DNA of 64,000 bases. Source: Phocoena phocoena. Its lineage: Eukaryota > Chordata > Mammalia > Artiodactyla > Phocoenidae. A model generated the notes under the pieces. That model had not been told where the DNA came from, made no database searches, and worked only from the letters and a program-made list of their open reading frames with translations. Of the stretch, positions 38,437-52,410 are shown piece after piece (the stretch's first letter is position 1; the number at the start of each line of letters is the position of its first letter). The position numbers were made by a program, and so were the translations under genes. The stretch spans positions 1,674,001 through 1,738,000 of the forward strand of contig NC_089222.1 of assembly GCF_963924675.1 (NCBI RefSeq), read 5' to 3'.

Positions 38437-40183
38437 TAATTCACAAACCTGCAGAGTTATAAATGACAGCTATCCTCCAAAAATATATTGAAGTAAGCCT
38501 GCGAAGGGGACTTAAAAGCGGGGCAGAATTTCAGGAAAACGATTGCAGGGGGTAGACTGGAATTGCCCTGAAAGCATAGGAAAAGGGGCACAACGTCAAC
38601 AAATATGCACTTGGCCAAAAAGGGCGTATGCGCTTTTTCCTCAATATATTCAGGAAAAAACGCATACGCCCTTTTTGGCCAACCAAGCAAGCCTGTAAAG
38701 GAAATCTGCACTACAATGAAGTCTCACTGCCCCCCGGGCAAAAGGACCATCTGAAAAAAGTGTAAAATCCAGAAAGGTAGGACAGGATATGGAGAACAGG
38801 GAGCCTTGTTATGTTGATTGGCAGGATGTAAATTGCCAGCAGCCACCCTGGAGAAGTGTATGGTGTTTCCTGAAACACGTAAGAAATAAAGCAACACAGC
38901 CTATGGCAATTGCACTTATGGTCCTATTCCTTAGGGAAATTAAAATCAAAAACAGAGAGCCACCCCAAAGTTTGGGACGGCTGTGTTCCCAAGAAGCTCG
39001 TCTACAGGACCAGGTAAATATCCCAGAAAGCAAAAAATGGATAAAGAAGTTGTGGCACGTACGTGCAATGCAGTATCACTCAGCAATGAAATCTGTGTCA
39101 TCAGGCCCGTAGCGGCATAGTGAGTGGATGCAGGTACGGTGATTCTACGTGAACTACGTCACACAGAAAAAGAAACATCATAAGATATCACTAATACACG
39201 GAATGTAAACTTGACTACACATGAACTGAATTACAAAACAGAACAGGGTCTCAAATTTAGAAAACGAACTAGTGCTTGGTTATGGGGAAAGGTGCCTTGG
39301 GGTGCTGCATAAAACCAGAGACTGAAATTAGCACAGATAACATTCCATAAGCCAAATATGTAATAGACAAGACATACTCCTTGCTCAAGGAAATGGACAC
39401 AACACCACATATTCAACACCTAGGAATATACCTGACTAGGAAGAATCTTAAAACCCATGGATATATATGTCTCCGTAAGAGAATCAAGCGTGTGTACAGC
39501 GGCCGAAACGCAGCAGTTTAAATCCGATAAATCCCATTATCAAAATAAATTTCAAAAACAAAACACAAAGACAGTGAAATAGAGAGCACTTCTTAAATAA
39601 TTCACTCAGGGCATGTGATGCAACCGGGATTGACCACATCTACACCCAGAGCTGGTTGAGACATAAGGCTGGACACTTCAGGCTGATAGCATTGGTGAGT
39701 TTCGGTGAGCAAATGCAAACCCTTTGAAGTCATACTGCATGGTACCTATTCCATGGGTCCCAACTCTTCAGGTTCAAGGGATTCTTCCTCCAGCTAAAAC
39801 ATGCATGGGAAACCCACAGTATGGTCCACCGTGTGATTGGGAAACGATTTAAAATGCATCTCAGTTTTCGTATCCTGGTCCTCGGGTTCACCATTCCAGA
39901 TGCTTTTCTAACACTCTCCCCGCTTGGAGAGTCAGTGCCTTTAACCTCCTCTTTGGCACAGCTTGCAATTTCTGTGCAAGATGAACAGGAATGGGGAGAA
40001 CCAATGAGAGACTAGCTGTAGGTGTCTGCATGGGCAAATGTAACGCTCATTTCCCACCAGGAAGAGGAATTAACCAAAGGCTCAGCATGCCCTGCTGGAA
40101 ACAGATTAGGCCCTGAAGCAATCCTGCGGTTTTGTGCCCAACTCACAAAAAAGCGAGTTGAAGAAAGGAGCTCAGGGGCACTG
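38437..40183 (+). repeat. Satellite unit 23 (type B)
   Basis: 1,747 bp. Near-twin of unit 21 at 3,492 bp. Palindrome 38611-38682 with the same two left-arm changes as unit 21. Open frame 38789-39112. Confidence 0.93.
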
Positions 40184-41929
40184 TAATTCACAAACCTGCA
40201 GAGTTATAAATGACAGCTATCCTCCAAAAATATATTGAAGTAAGCCTGCGAAGGGGACTTGAAAGCGGGGCAGAATTTCAGGAAAACGATTGCAGGGGGT
40301 AGACTGGAATTGCCCTGAAAGCATAGGAAAAGAGGCAGAACGTTGACAATGATGCACTTGGCCAAAAAGGGCGAATGCGTTTTTTCCTGAATATATTCAG
40401 GAAAAAACGCATACGCCCTTTTTGGCCAACCAAGCAAGCCTGTAAAGGAAATCTGCACTACAATGAAGTCTCACTGCCCCACGGGCAAAAGGGCCATCTG
40501 AAAAAAGTGTAAAATCCAGAAAAGTAGGACAGGATATGGAGAACAGGGAGCCTTGTTATGCTGATTGGCAGGATGTAAATTGCCAACAGCCACCCTGGAG
40601 AAGTGTATGGTGTTTCCTGAAACACGTAAGAAATAAAGCAACACAGCCTATGGCAATTGCACTTATGGTCCTATTCCTTAGGGAAATTAAAATCAAAAAC
40701 AGAGAGCCACCCTAAAGTTTGGGACGGCTGTGCTCCCAAGAAGCTCGTCTACAGTACCAGGTAAATATCCCAGAAAGCAAAAAATGGATAAAGAAGTTGT
40801 GGCACGTACTTGCAATGCAGTATCACTCAGCAATGAAATCTGTGTCATCAGGCCCGTAGCGGCATAGTGAGTGGATGCAGGTACGGTGATTCTACGTGAA
40901 CTACGTCACACAGATAAAGAAACATCATAAGATATCACTAATACACGGAATGTAAACTTGACTACACATGAACTGAATTACAAAACAGAACAGGGTCTCA
41001 AATTTAGAAAACCAACTAGTGCTTGCTTATGGGGAAATGTGCATTGGGATGCTGCATAAAACCAGAGACTGAAATTAGCACAGATAACTTTCCATAAACC
41101 AAATATGTAATAGAGAAGACCTACTCCTTGCTCAACGAAATGGACTCAACACCACATATTCAACGCCTAGGAATATACCTGACTAGGAAGAATCTTAAAA
41201 CCCATGGATTTATATGTCTCCGTAAGAGAATCAAGCGTGTGTATAGCGGCATAAACGCAGCAGTGAAAATCCGATAAATCCCATTATCAAAATAAATTTC
41301 AAAAACAAAACACAAAGACAGTGAATAGAGAGCAATTCTTAAACAATTCACTCAGGGCATGTGATGCCACCGGGATTGACCACATCTACACCCAGAGCTG
41401 GTTGAGACATAAGGCTGGACACTTCAGGCTGATAGCATTGGTGAGTTTCGGTGAGCAAATGCAGACCCTTTGAAGTCATACTGCATGGTACCCATTCCAT
41501 GGGTCCCAACTCTCCAGGTTCAAGGGATTCTTCCTCCAGCTAAAACATGCATGGGAAACCCAGAGTATCGTCCACCGTGTGATTGGGAAACGATTTAAAA
41601 TGCATCTCAATTTTCGTATCCTGGTCCTCGGGTTCACCATTCCAGATGCTTTACTAATACTCTCCCCGCTTGGAGAGTCAGTGCCTTTAACCTCCTCTTT
41701 GGCACAGCTTGCAATTTCTGTGCAAGATGAACAGGAATAGGGAGAACCAATGATAGACTAGCTGTAGGTGTCTGCACGGGCAAATGTAACGCTCATTGCC
41801 CACCAGGAAGAGGAATTAAACAAAGGCTCAGCGTGCCCTGCTGGAAACAGATTAGGGCCTGAAGCAATCCTGCGGTTTTGTGCCCAGCTCACAAGAAAGC
41901 GAGTTGAAGAAAGGAGCTCAGGGGCACTG
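40184..41929 (+). repeat. Satellite unit 24 (type B)
   Basis: 1,746 bp. Palindrome 40358-40429 with one mismatch (GCGAATGCG). CACCCTAAAG near 40709 puts a stop in the ORF2-derived frame. GGGGAAATGTGCATTGGGA near 41032 and AAACAATTCAC near 41341 are shared with unit 30. Confidence 0.93.
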
Positions 41930-43674
41930 TAATTCACAAACCTGCAGAGTTATAAATGACAGCTATCCTCCAAAAATATATTGAAGTAAGCCTGCGAAGG
42001 GGACTTGAAAGCGGGGCAGAATTTCAGGAAAACGATTGCAGGGGGTAGACTGGAATTGCCCTAAAAGCATAGGAAAAGAGGCAAAACGTCGACAATGATG
42101 CACTTGGCCAAAAAGGTCGTATGCGTTTTTTCCTGAATATATTCAGGAAAAAACGCATACGCCCTTTTTGGCCAACCAAGCAAGCCTGTAGAGGAAATCT
42201 GCAGTACAATGAAGTCTCACTGCCCCCCGGGCAAAAGGGCCATCTGAAAAAAGTGTAAAATCCAGAAAGGTAGGACAGGATATGGAGAACAGGGAGCCTT
42301 GTTATGCTGATTGGCAGGATGTAAATTGCCAGCAGCCACCCTGGAGAAGTGTATGGTGTTTTCTGAAACAGTTAAGAAACAAAGCAACACAGCCTATGGC
42401 ACTTCCACTTATGGTCCTAGAGCTTACGGAAATTAAAATCAAAAACAGACAGCCACCCCAATATTTGGGACGTCTGTGTTCACAGGAAGCTCGTCTACAG
42501 TATCAGGTAAATATCCCAGAAAGCAAAAAATGGATAAAGCAGTTGTGGCACGTACGTAAAATGCAATATCACTCAGCAATGAAATCTGTGTCATCAGGCC
42601 CGTAGCGGCATAGTGAGTGGATGCAGGTACGGTGATTCTACGTGAACTATGTCACACGGAAAAAGGAACATCATAAGATATCACTAATACACGGAATATA
42701 AACTTGACTACACATGAACTGAATTACAAAACAGAACAGGGTCTCAAATTTAGAAAACCAACTAGTGCTTGCTTATGGGGAAAGGTGCCTTGGGGTGCTG
42801 CATAAAATCAGAGACTGAAATTAGCACAGATAACTTTCCATAAGCCAAATATGTAATAGACAAGGCCTACTCCTTGCTCAACGAAATGGACCCAACACCA
42901 CATATTCAAAGCCTAGGAATATACCTGACTAGGAAGTATCTTAATACCCATGGATATATATGTCTCCGCAAGAGAATCAAGCGTGTGTACTGCGGCCGAA
43001 ACGCAGCAGTGAAAATCCGATAAATCCCATTATCAAAATAAATTTCGAAAACAAAACACAAAGACAGTGAAATAGAGAGCATCTTAAATAATTCACTCAG
43101 GGCATGTGATGCAACCGGGATTGACCACATCTACACCCAGAGCTGGTTGAGACATACGGTTGGACACTTCAGGCTGATAGCATTGGTGAGTTTCGGTGAG
43201 CAAATGCAGACCCTTTGAAGTCATACTGCATGATACCCATTCCATGGGTCCCAACTCTCCAGGTTCAAGGGATTCTTCCTCCAGCTAAAACATGCATGGG
43301 AAACCCAGAGTATCGTCCACCGTGTGATTGGGAAACGATTTAAAATGCATCTCAGTTTGCGTATCCTGGTCCTCGGGTTCACCATTCCAGATGCTTTACT
43401 AACACTCTCCCCGCTTGGAGAGTCAGTGCCTTTAACCTCCTGTTTGGAACAGCTTGCAATTTCTATGCAAGATGAACAGGAATAGGAAGAACCAATGAGA
43501 GACTAGCTGTAGGTGTCTGCACGGGCAAATGTAATGCTCATTGCCCACCAGGAAGAGCAATTAAACAAAGGCTCAGCGTGCCCTGCCGGAAACAGATTAG
43601 GGCCTGAAGCAATCCTGCGGTTTTGTGCCCAGCTCACAAGAAAGCGAGTTGAAGAAAGGAGCTCAGGGGCACTG
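41930..43674 (+). repeat. Satellite unit 25 (type A, stop lost)
   Basis: 1,745 bp. CCTAGAGCTT replaces CCTATAGCTT, so the ORF2-derived frame is open 42282-42605. Palindrome 42104-42175, one mismatch (AGGTCG). Small deletion in AGAGCATCTTAAATAATTC near 43077. Confidence 0.93.
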
Positions 43675-45420
43675 TAATTCACAAACCTGCAGAGTTATAA
43701 ATGACAGCTATCCTCCAAAAATATATTGAAGTAAGCCTGCGAAAGGGACTTGAAAGCGGGGCAGAGTTTCAGGAAAACCATTGCAGGGGGTTGACTGGAA
43801 TTGCCCTGAAAGCATAGGAAAAGAGGCAGAACGTCGACAATGATGCACTTGGCCAAAAAGTGCGTATGCGTTTTTTCCTGAATATATTCAGGAAAAAACG
43901 CATACGCCCTTTTTGGCCAACCAAGCAAGCCTGTAAAAGAAATCTGCACTACAATGAAGTCTCACTGCCCCCCGGGCAAAATGGCCATCTGAAAAAAGTG
44001 TAAAATCCAGAAAGGTAGGACAGGATATGGAGAACAGGGAGCCTTGTTATGCTGATTGGCAGGATGTAAATTGCCAGCAGCCACCCTGGAGAAGTGTATG
44101 GTGTTTCCTGAAACACGTAAGAAACAAAGCAACACAGCCTATGGCACTTCCACTTATGGTCCTATAGCTTACGGAAATTAAAATCAAAAACAGACAGCCA
44201 CCACAATATTTGGGATGGAAGTGTTCACAAGAAGCTCGTCTACAGTATCAGGTAAATATCCCAGAAAGCAAAAAATGGATAAAGAATTTGTGGCACGTAC
44301 GTACAAGGCAATATCACTCAGCAATGAAATCTGTGTCATCAGGCCCGTAGCGGCATAGTGAGTGGATGCAGGTACGGTGATTCTACGTGAACTACGTCAC
44401 ACAGAAAAAGAAACATCATAAGATATCACTAATACACGGAATGTAAACTTGACTACACAGGAACTGAATTACAAAACAGAACAGGGTCTCAAATTTAGAA
44501 AACCAACTAGTGCTTGCTTATGGGGAAAGGTGCGTTGGGGTGCTGCATAAAACCAGAGACTGATATTAGCACAGATAACTTTCCATAAGCCAAATATGTA
44601 ATAACAAAACCTACTCCTTGCTCAACGAAATGGACCCAACACCACATATTCAACGCCTAGGAATATACCTGACTAGGAAGAATCTTAAAACCCATGGATA
44701 TATATGTTTCCGTAAGAGAATCAAGCGTGTGTACAGCGGCCGAAACGCATCAGTGAAAATCCGATAAATCCCATTATCAGAATAAATTTCGAAAACAAAA
44801 CACAAAGACAGTGAAATAGAGAGCAATTCTTAAATAATTCACTCAGGGCATGTGATGCAACCGGGATTGACCACATCTACACCCAGAGCTGGTTGAGACA
44901 TAAGGCTGGACACTTCAGGCTGATAGCATTGGTGAGGTTCGGTGAGTAAATGCAGACCCTTTGAAGTCATACTGCATGGTACCCATTCCATGGGTCCCAA
45001 CACTCCAGGTTCAAGGGATTCTTCCTCCAGCTACAACATGCATGGGAAACCCAGAGTATCGTCAACCGTGTGATTGGGAAACGATTTAAAATGCATCTCA
45101 GTTTTCGTATACTGGTCCTCGAGTTCACCATTCCAGACGCTTTACTAACACTCTCCCCGCTTGGAGAGTCAGTGCTTTTAACCTCCTCTTTGGCACAGCT
45201 TGCAATTTCTGTGCAAGATGAACAGGAATAAGGAGAACCAATGAGAGACTAGCTGTAGGTGTCTGCACGGGAAAATTTAACGCTCATTTCCCACCAGGAA
45301 GAGGAATTAACCAAAGGCTCAGCGTGCCCTGCTGGAAACAGATTAGTGCCTGAAGCAATCCTGCGGTTTTGTGCCCAGCTCACAAGAAAGCGAGTTGAAG
45401 AAAGGAGCTCAGGGGCACTG
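43675..45420 (+). repeat. Satellite unit 26 (type A)
   Basis: 1,746 bp. Palindrome 43849-43920, one mismatch (GTGCG). GGGATGGAAGTGTTC near 44211 is private. Confidence 0.93.
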
Positions 45421-45594
45421 TAATTCACAAACCTGCAGAGTTATAAATGACAGCTATCTTCCAAAAGTATATTGAAGTAAGCCTGCGAAGGGGACTTGAA
45501 ACCGGGGTAGAATTTCAGGAAAAGGATTGCAGGGGGTAGACTGGAATTGCCCTGAAAGCATAGGAAAAGAGGCACAAGGTCGACAATGATGCAA

Positions 45595-45666
45595 TTGGCC
45601 AAAAAGGGCGTATGCGTTTTTTCCTGAATATATTCAGGAAAAAACGCATACGCCCTTTTTGGCCAA
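45595..45666. repeat. Perfect 72-bp palindrome (unit 27)
   Basis: All 36 positions of each arm pair. Here the base before TTGGCC is A (GCAATTGGCC), so the pairing ends at the standard limits. Confidence 0.96.
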
Positions 45667-46097
45667 CCAAGCAAGCCTGTAAAGGAAATCTGCACTACAA
45701 TGAAATCTCACTGCCCCCCCGGGCAAAAGGGCCATATGAAAAAAGTGTAAAATCCAGAAAGATAGGACAGGATATGGAGAACAGGGAGCCTTGTTATGCT
45801 GATTGGCAGGATGTAAATTGTGAACAGCCACCCTGGAGAAGTGTATGGTGTTTCCTGAAACACGTAAGAAATAAAGCAACAAAGCCTATGGCAATTGCAC
45901 TTATGGTCCTATTGCTTAGGGAAATTAAAATCAAAAATAGAGAGCCACCCCATAGTTTGGGACAGCTGTGTTGCCAAGAAGCTCGTCTACAGTACCAGGT
46001 AAATATCCCAGAAAGCAAAAAATGGATGAAGAAGTTGTGGCACGTACGTGCAGTGCAATATCAGTCAGCAATGAAATCTGTGTCATCAGGCCCGTAG
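45612..46097 (+). pseudogene. L1 ORF2 C-terminal remnant in satellite unit 27
   Basis: 161-codon open frame. It runs from inside the palindrome to TAG 46095-46097. It includes PPWRSVWCFLKHVRN and MKKLWHVRAVQYQSAMK, a diverged form of the unit 5 frame. A fossil of the L1 ORF2p C-terminus is the best reading. Confidence 0.58.
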
Positions 46098-47168
46098 CGG
46101 CATAGTGAGTGGATGCAGGTACGGTGATTCTACGTGAACTACGTCACACAGAAAAAGAAACATCATAAGATATCACTAATACACGGAATGAAAACTTGAC
46201 TACACATGAACTGAATTACAAAACAGAACAGGGTCTCAAATTTAGAAAACCAACTAGTGCTTGCTTATGGGGAAAGGTGCCTTGGGGTGCTGCATAAAAC
46301 CAGAGACTGAAATTAGCACAGATAACTTTCCATAAGCCAAATATGTAATAGACAAGACCTACTCCTTGCTCAACGAAATGGACCAAACACCACATATTCA
46401 ATGCCTAGGAATATACCTGACTAGGAAGAATCTTAAAACCCATGGATATATATGTCTCCGTAAGAGAATCAAGCGTGTGTACTGCGGCTGAAACGCAGCA
46501 GTGAAAATCTGATAAATCCCATTATCAAAATAAATTTCGAAAACAAAACACAAAGACAGTGAAATAGAGAGCAATTCTTAAATAATTCACTCAGGGCATG
46601 TGATGCAACCGGGATTGACCACATCTACACCCAGAGCTGGTTGAGACATAAGGCTGGACACTTCAGGCTGATAGCATTGGTGAGTTTTGGTGAGCAAATG
46701 CAGACCCTTTGAAGTCATACTGCATGGTACCCATTCCATGGGTCCCAACTCTCCAGTTTCAAGGGATTCTTGCTCCAGCTAAAACATGCATGGGAAACCC
46801 AGAGTATCATCCACCGTGTGATTGGGAAACGATTTAAAATGCATCTCAGTTTTCGTATCCTGGTCCTCGGGTTCACCATTCCAGATGCTTTACTAACACT
46901 CTCCCCGCTTGGAGAGTCAGTGCCTTTAACCTCCTCTTTGGCACAGCTTGCAATTTCTGTGCAAGATGAACAGGAATAGGGAGAACCAATGAGAGACTAG
47001 CTATTGGTGTCTGCACGGGCAAATGTAACGCTCATATCCCACCAGGAAGAGGAATTAACCAAAGGCTCAGCATGCCCTGCCTGAAACAGATTAGGGCCTG
47101 AAGCAATCCTGTGGTTTTGTGCCCAGCTCACAAGAAAGCGAGTTGAAGAAAGGAGCTCAGGGGCACTG

Positions 47169-48916
47169 TAATTCACAAACCTGCAGAGTTATAAATGACA
47201 GCTATCCTCCAAAAATATATTGAAGTAAGCCTGCGAAGGGGACTTGAAAGCGGGGCAGAGTTTCAGGAAAACCATTGCAGGGGGTAAACTGGAATTGCCA
47301 TGAAAGCATAGGAAAAGAGGCACAACGTCGACAATGATGCACTTGGCCAAAAAGGGCATATGCGTTTTTTCCTGAATATATTCAGGAAAAAACGCATACG
47401 CCCTTTTTGGCCAACCAAGCAAGCCTGTAAAGGAAATCTGCACTAAAATGAAGTCTCACTGCCCCCCTGGGCAAAAGGGCCATCTGAAAAACGTGTAAAA
47501 TCCAGAAAGCTAGGACAGGATATGGAGAACAGGGAGCCTTGTTATGCTGATTGGCAGGATGTAAATTGCCAGCAGCCACCCTGGAGAAGTGTATGGTGTT
47601 TCCTGAAACACGTAAGAAACAAAGCAACACAGCCTATGGCACTTCCACTTATGGTCCTATAGCTTACGGAAATTAAAATCAAAAACAGACAGCCACCCCA
47701 ATATTTGGGATGGCTGTGTTCACAAGAAGCTCGTCTACAGTATCAGGTAAATATCCCAGAAAGCAAAAAATGGATAGAGAAGTTGTGGCACGTACATACA
47801 AGGCAATATCACTCAGCAATGAAATCTGTGTCATCAGGCCCGTAGCGGCATAGTGAGTGGATGCAGTTATGGTGATTCTACGTGAACTACGTCACACAGA
47901 AAAAGAAACATCATAAGATATCACTAATACACGGAATGTAAACTTGACTACACATGAACTGAATTACAAAACAGAACAGGGTCTCAAATTTAGAAAACCA
48001 ACTAGTGCTTGCTTATGGGGAAAGGTGCCTTGGGGTGTTGCATAAAACCAGAGACTGAAATTAGCAAAGATAACTTTCCACAAGCCAAATATGTAATAGA
48101 CAAGTCCTACTCCTTGCTCAACGAAATGGACCCAACACCACATATTCAACGCCTAGGAATATACCTGACTAGGAAGAATCTTAAAACCCATGGATATATA
48201 TGTCTCCGTAAGAGAATCAAGCGTGTGTACAGCGGCCGAAACGCAGCAGTGAAAATCCGATAAATCCCATTATCAAAATAAATTTCGAAAACAAAACACA
48301 AAGACAGTGAAATAGAGAGCAATTCTTAAATAATTCACTCAGGGCATGTGATGCAACCAGGATTGACCACATCTACACCCAGAGCTGGTTCAGACATAAG
48401 GCTGGACACTTCAGGCTGATAGCATTGGTGAGTTTCGGTGAGCAAATGCAGACCCTTTGAAGTCATACTGCATGGTACCCATTCCATTGGTCCCAACTCT
48501 CCAGTTTCAAGGCATTCTACCTCCAGCTAAAACATGCATGGGAAACCCAGAGTATCGTCCACCGTGTGATTGGGAATCGATTTAAAATGCATCTCAGGTT
48601 TCGTATCCTGGTCCTCGGGTTCACCATTCCAGACGCTTTACTAACACTCTCCCCACTTGGAGAGTCAGTGCCTTTAACCTCCTGTTTGGCACAGCTTGCA
48701 AATTCTGTGCAAGATGAACAGGAATAGGGAGAACCAATGAGAGACTAGCTGTAGGTGTCTGCACGGGCAAATGTAACGCTCATTGCCGACCAGGAAGAGG
48801 AATTAAACAAAGGCTCAGCGTGCCCTGCTGAAAACAGATTAGTGCCTGAAGCAATCCTGCGGTTTTGTTCCCAGCTCACAAGAAAGAGAGTTGAAGAAAG
48901 TAGCTCAGGGGCACTG
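47169..48916 (+). repeat. Satellite unit 28 (type A)
   Basis: 1,748 bp. Palindrome 47343-47414, one mismatch (GGGCATATGCG). GGATAGAGAAG near 47773 and a TTGCATAAAAC variant near 48039. Confidence 0.93.
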
Positions 48917-50663
48917 TAATTCACAAACCTGCAGAGTTATAAATGACAGCTATCTTCCAAAAGTATATGGAAGTAAGCCTGCGAAGGGGACTTGAAAGCG
49001 GGGCAGAATTTCAGGAAAACGATTGCAGGAGGTAGACTGGAATTGCCCTGAAAGCATAGGAAAAGAGGCACAACGTCGACAATGATGCACTTGGCCAAAT
49101 AGGGCGTATGCGTTTTTTCCTGAATATATTCAGGAAAAAACACATACGCCCTTTTTCGCCAACCAAGCAAGCCTGTAAAGGAAATCTGCACTACAATGAA
49201 ATCTCACTGCCCCCTGGGCAAAAGGGCCATCTGAAAAAAGTGTAAAATCCAGAAAGGTAGGACAGGATATGGAGAACAGGGAGCCTTGTTATGCTGATTG
49301 GTAGGATGTAAATTGCCAGCAGCCACCCTGGAGAAGTGTATGGTGTTTCCTGAAACACGTAAGAAACAAAGCAACACATCCTATGGCACTTCCACTTATG
49401 GTCCTATAGCTTACGGAAATTAAAATCAAAAACAGACAGCCACCCCAATATTTGGGACGGCTGTGTTCACAAGAAGCTCGTCTACAGTATCAGATAAATA
49501 TCCCAGAAAGCAAAAAATGGATAAAGAAGTTGTGGCACATACGTACAATGCAATGTCACTCAACAATGAAATCTGTTTCATCAGGCCCGTAGCGGCATAG
49601 TGAGTGGATGCAGGTACGGTGATTCTACGTGAACTACGTCACACGGAAAAAGAAACATCATAAGATATCACTAATACACGGAATGTAAACTTGACTACAC
49701 ATGAACTGAATTACAAAACAGAACAGGGTCTCAAATTTAGAAAACCAACTAGTGCTTGCTTATGGGGAAAGGTGCGTTGGGGTGCTGCATAAAACCAGAG
49801 ACTGAAATTAGCACAGATAACTTTCCATAAGCCAAATATGTAATAGACAAGACCTACTCCTTGCTCAACGAAATGGACCCAACACCACATATTCAACGCC
49901 TAGGAATATACCTGACTAGGAAGAATCTTAAAACCCATGGATATATATGTCTCCGTAAGAGAATCAAGCGTGTGTACAGCGGCCGAAACGCAGCAGTGAA
50001 AATCCGATAAATCCCATTATCAAAATAAATATCGAAAACAAAACACAAAGACAGTGAAATAGAGAGCAATTCTTAAATAATTCACTCAGGGCATGTGATG
50101 AAACCGGGATTGACCACAGCTACACCCAGAGCTGGTTAAGACATAAGGCTGGACACTTCAGGCTAATAGCATTGGTGAGTTTCAGTGAGCAAATGCAGAC
50201 CCTTTGAAGTCATACTGCATGGTACCCATTCCATGGGTCCCAACTCTCCAGGTTCAAGGGGTTCTTCCTCCAGCTAAAACATGCATGGGAAACCCAGAGT
50301 ATCGTCCACCGTGTGATTGGGAAACGATTTAAAATGCATCTCAGTTTTCGTATCCTGGTCCTCGGGTTCACCATTCCAGACGCTTTACTAACACTCTCCC
50401 CGCTTGGAGAGTCCGTGCCTTTAACCTCCTATTTGGCACAGCTTGCAATTTCTGTGCAAGATGAACAGGAATAGGGAGAACCAATGAGAGACTAGCTGTA
50501 GGTGTCTGCACGGGCAAATGTAACGCTCATTTCCCAACAGGAAGAGGAATTCACCAAAGGCTCAGCGTGCCCTGCTGGAAACAGATTAGTGCCTGAAGCA
50601 ATCCTGCGGTTTTGTGCCCAGCTCACAAGAAAGCGAGTTGAAGAAAGGAGCTCAGGGGCACTG
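48917..50663 (+). repeat. Satellite unit 29 (type A)
   Basis: 1,747 bp. Palindrome 49091-49162 with three changes (AAATAGGG; CACATACG; TTCGCC). TATCTTCCAAAAGTATATGG near the start belongs to the variant also seen in units 19, 22, 27 and 30. Confidence 0.93.
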
Positions 50664-52410
50664 TAATTCACAAACCTGCAGAGTTATAAATGACAGCTAT
50701 CTTCCAAAAGTATATTGAAGTAAGCCTGCGAAGGGGACTTGAAAGCGGGGCAGAATTTCAGGAAAAAGATTGCAGGGGGTAGACTGGAATTGCCCTGAAA
50801 GCATAGGAAAAGAGGCACAACGTCGACAATGATGCACTTGGCCATAAAGTGCGTATGCGTTTTTTCCTGAATATATTCAGGAAAAAACGCATACGCACTT
50901 TTTGGCCAACCAAGCAAGCCTGTAAAGGAAATCTGCACTACAATGAAGTCTCACTGCCCCCCGGGCAAAAGGGCCATCTGAAAAACGTGTAAAATCCAGA
51001 AAGGTAGGACAGGATATGGAGAACAGGGAGCCTTGTTATGCTGATTGGGAGGATGTAAATTGCCAACAGCCACCCTGGAGAAGTGTATGATGTTTCCTGA
51101 AACACATAAGAAATAAAGGAACACAGCCTATGGCAATTGCACTTATGGTCCTCTTGCTTAGGGAAATTAAAATCAAAAACAGAGATCCACCCCAAAGTTT
51201 GGGACGGCTGTGTTCCCAAGAAGCTCATCTTCAGTACCAGGTAAATATCCCAGAAAGCAAAAAATGGATAAAGAAGTTGTGGCACGTACGTGCAAAGCAA
51301 TATCACTCAGCAATGAAATCTGTGTCATCAGGCCCGTAGCGGCATAGTGAGTGGATGCAGGTACGGTGATTCTACGTGAACTACATCACACAGAAAAAGA
51401 AACATCATAAGTTATCACTAATACACGGAATGTAAATTAAACTACACATGAACTTAATTACAAAACAGAACAGGGTCTCAAATTTTGAAAACCAACTAGT
51501 GCTTGCTTATGGGGAAATGTACGTTGGGATGCTGCATAAAACCAGAGACTGAAATTAGCACAGATAACTTACCATAAACCAAATATGTAATAGACAAGAC
51601 CTACTCCTTGCTCAACGAAATGGACTCAACACCACATATTCAACGCCTAGGAATATACCTGACTAGGAAGAATCTTAAAACCCATGGATTTATATGTCTC
51701 CGTAAGAGAATCAAGCGTGTGTACAGCGGCATAAAAGCAGCAGTGAAAATCCGATAAATCCCATTATCAAAATAAATTTCAAAAACAAAACACAAAGACA
51801 GTGAAATAGAGAGCAATTCTTAAACAATTCACTCAGGGCATGTGATGCAACCGGGATTGACCACATCTACACCCAGAGCTGGTTGAGACATAAGGCTGGA
51901 CACTTCAGGCTGATAGCATTGGTGAGTTTCGGTGAGCAAATGCAGACCCTTTGAAGTCATACTGCATGGTACCCATTCCATGGGTCCCAACTCTCCAGGT
52001 TCAAGGGATTCTTCCTCCAGCTAAAACATGTATGGGAAACCCAGAGTATCGTCCACCGTGTGATTGGGAAACGATTTAAAATGCATCTCAGTTTTCGTAT
52101 CCTGGTCCTCGGGTTCACCATTCCAGATGCTTTACTAAAACTCTCCCCGCTTGGAGAGTCAGTGCCTTTAACCTCCTCTTTGGCACAGCTTGCAATTTCT
52201 GTGCAAGATGAACAGGAATAGGGAGAACCAATGAGAGACTAGCTGTAGTTGTCTGCACAGGCAAATGTAATGCTCATTTCCCACCAGGAAGAGGAATTAA
52301 CCAAAGGCTCAGCGTGCCCTGCTGGGAAGAGATTAGTGCCTGAAGCAATCCTGCGGTTTTGTGCCCAGCTCACAAGAAAGCGAGTTGAAGAAAGTAGCTC
52401 AGGGGCACTG
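50664..52410 (+). repeat. Satellite unit 30 (type B)
   Basis: 1,747 bp. Palindrome 50838-50909 carries GTGCG in the left arm and the matching CGCAC in the right arm, so the change is compensated; a separate ATAAA change is not. Last fully core-like unit. Confidence 0.93.

Larger units (their letters stand above)
45421..47168 (+). repeat. Satellite unit 27 (type B)
   Basis: 1,748 bp. Perfect 72-bp palindrome 45595-45666. Carries the 161-codon frame described separately. Confidence 0.93.
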
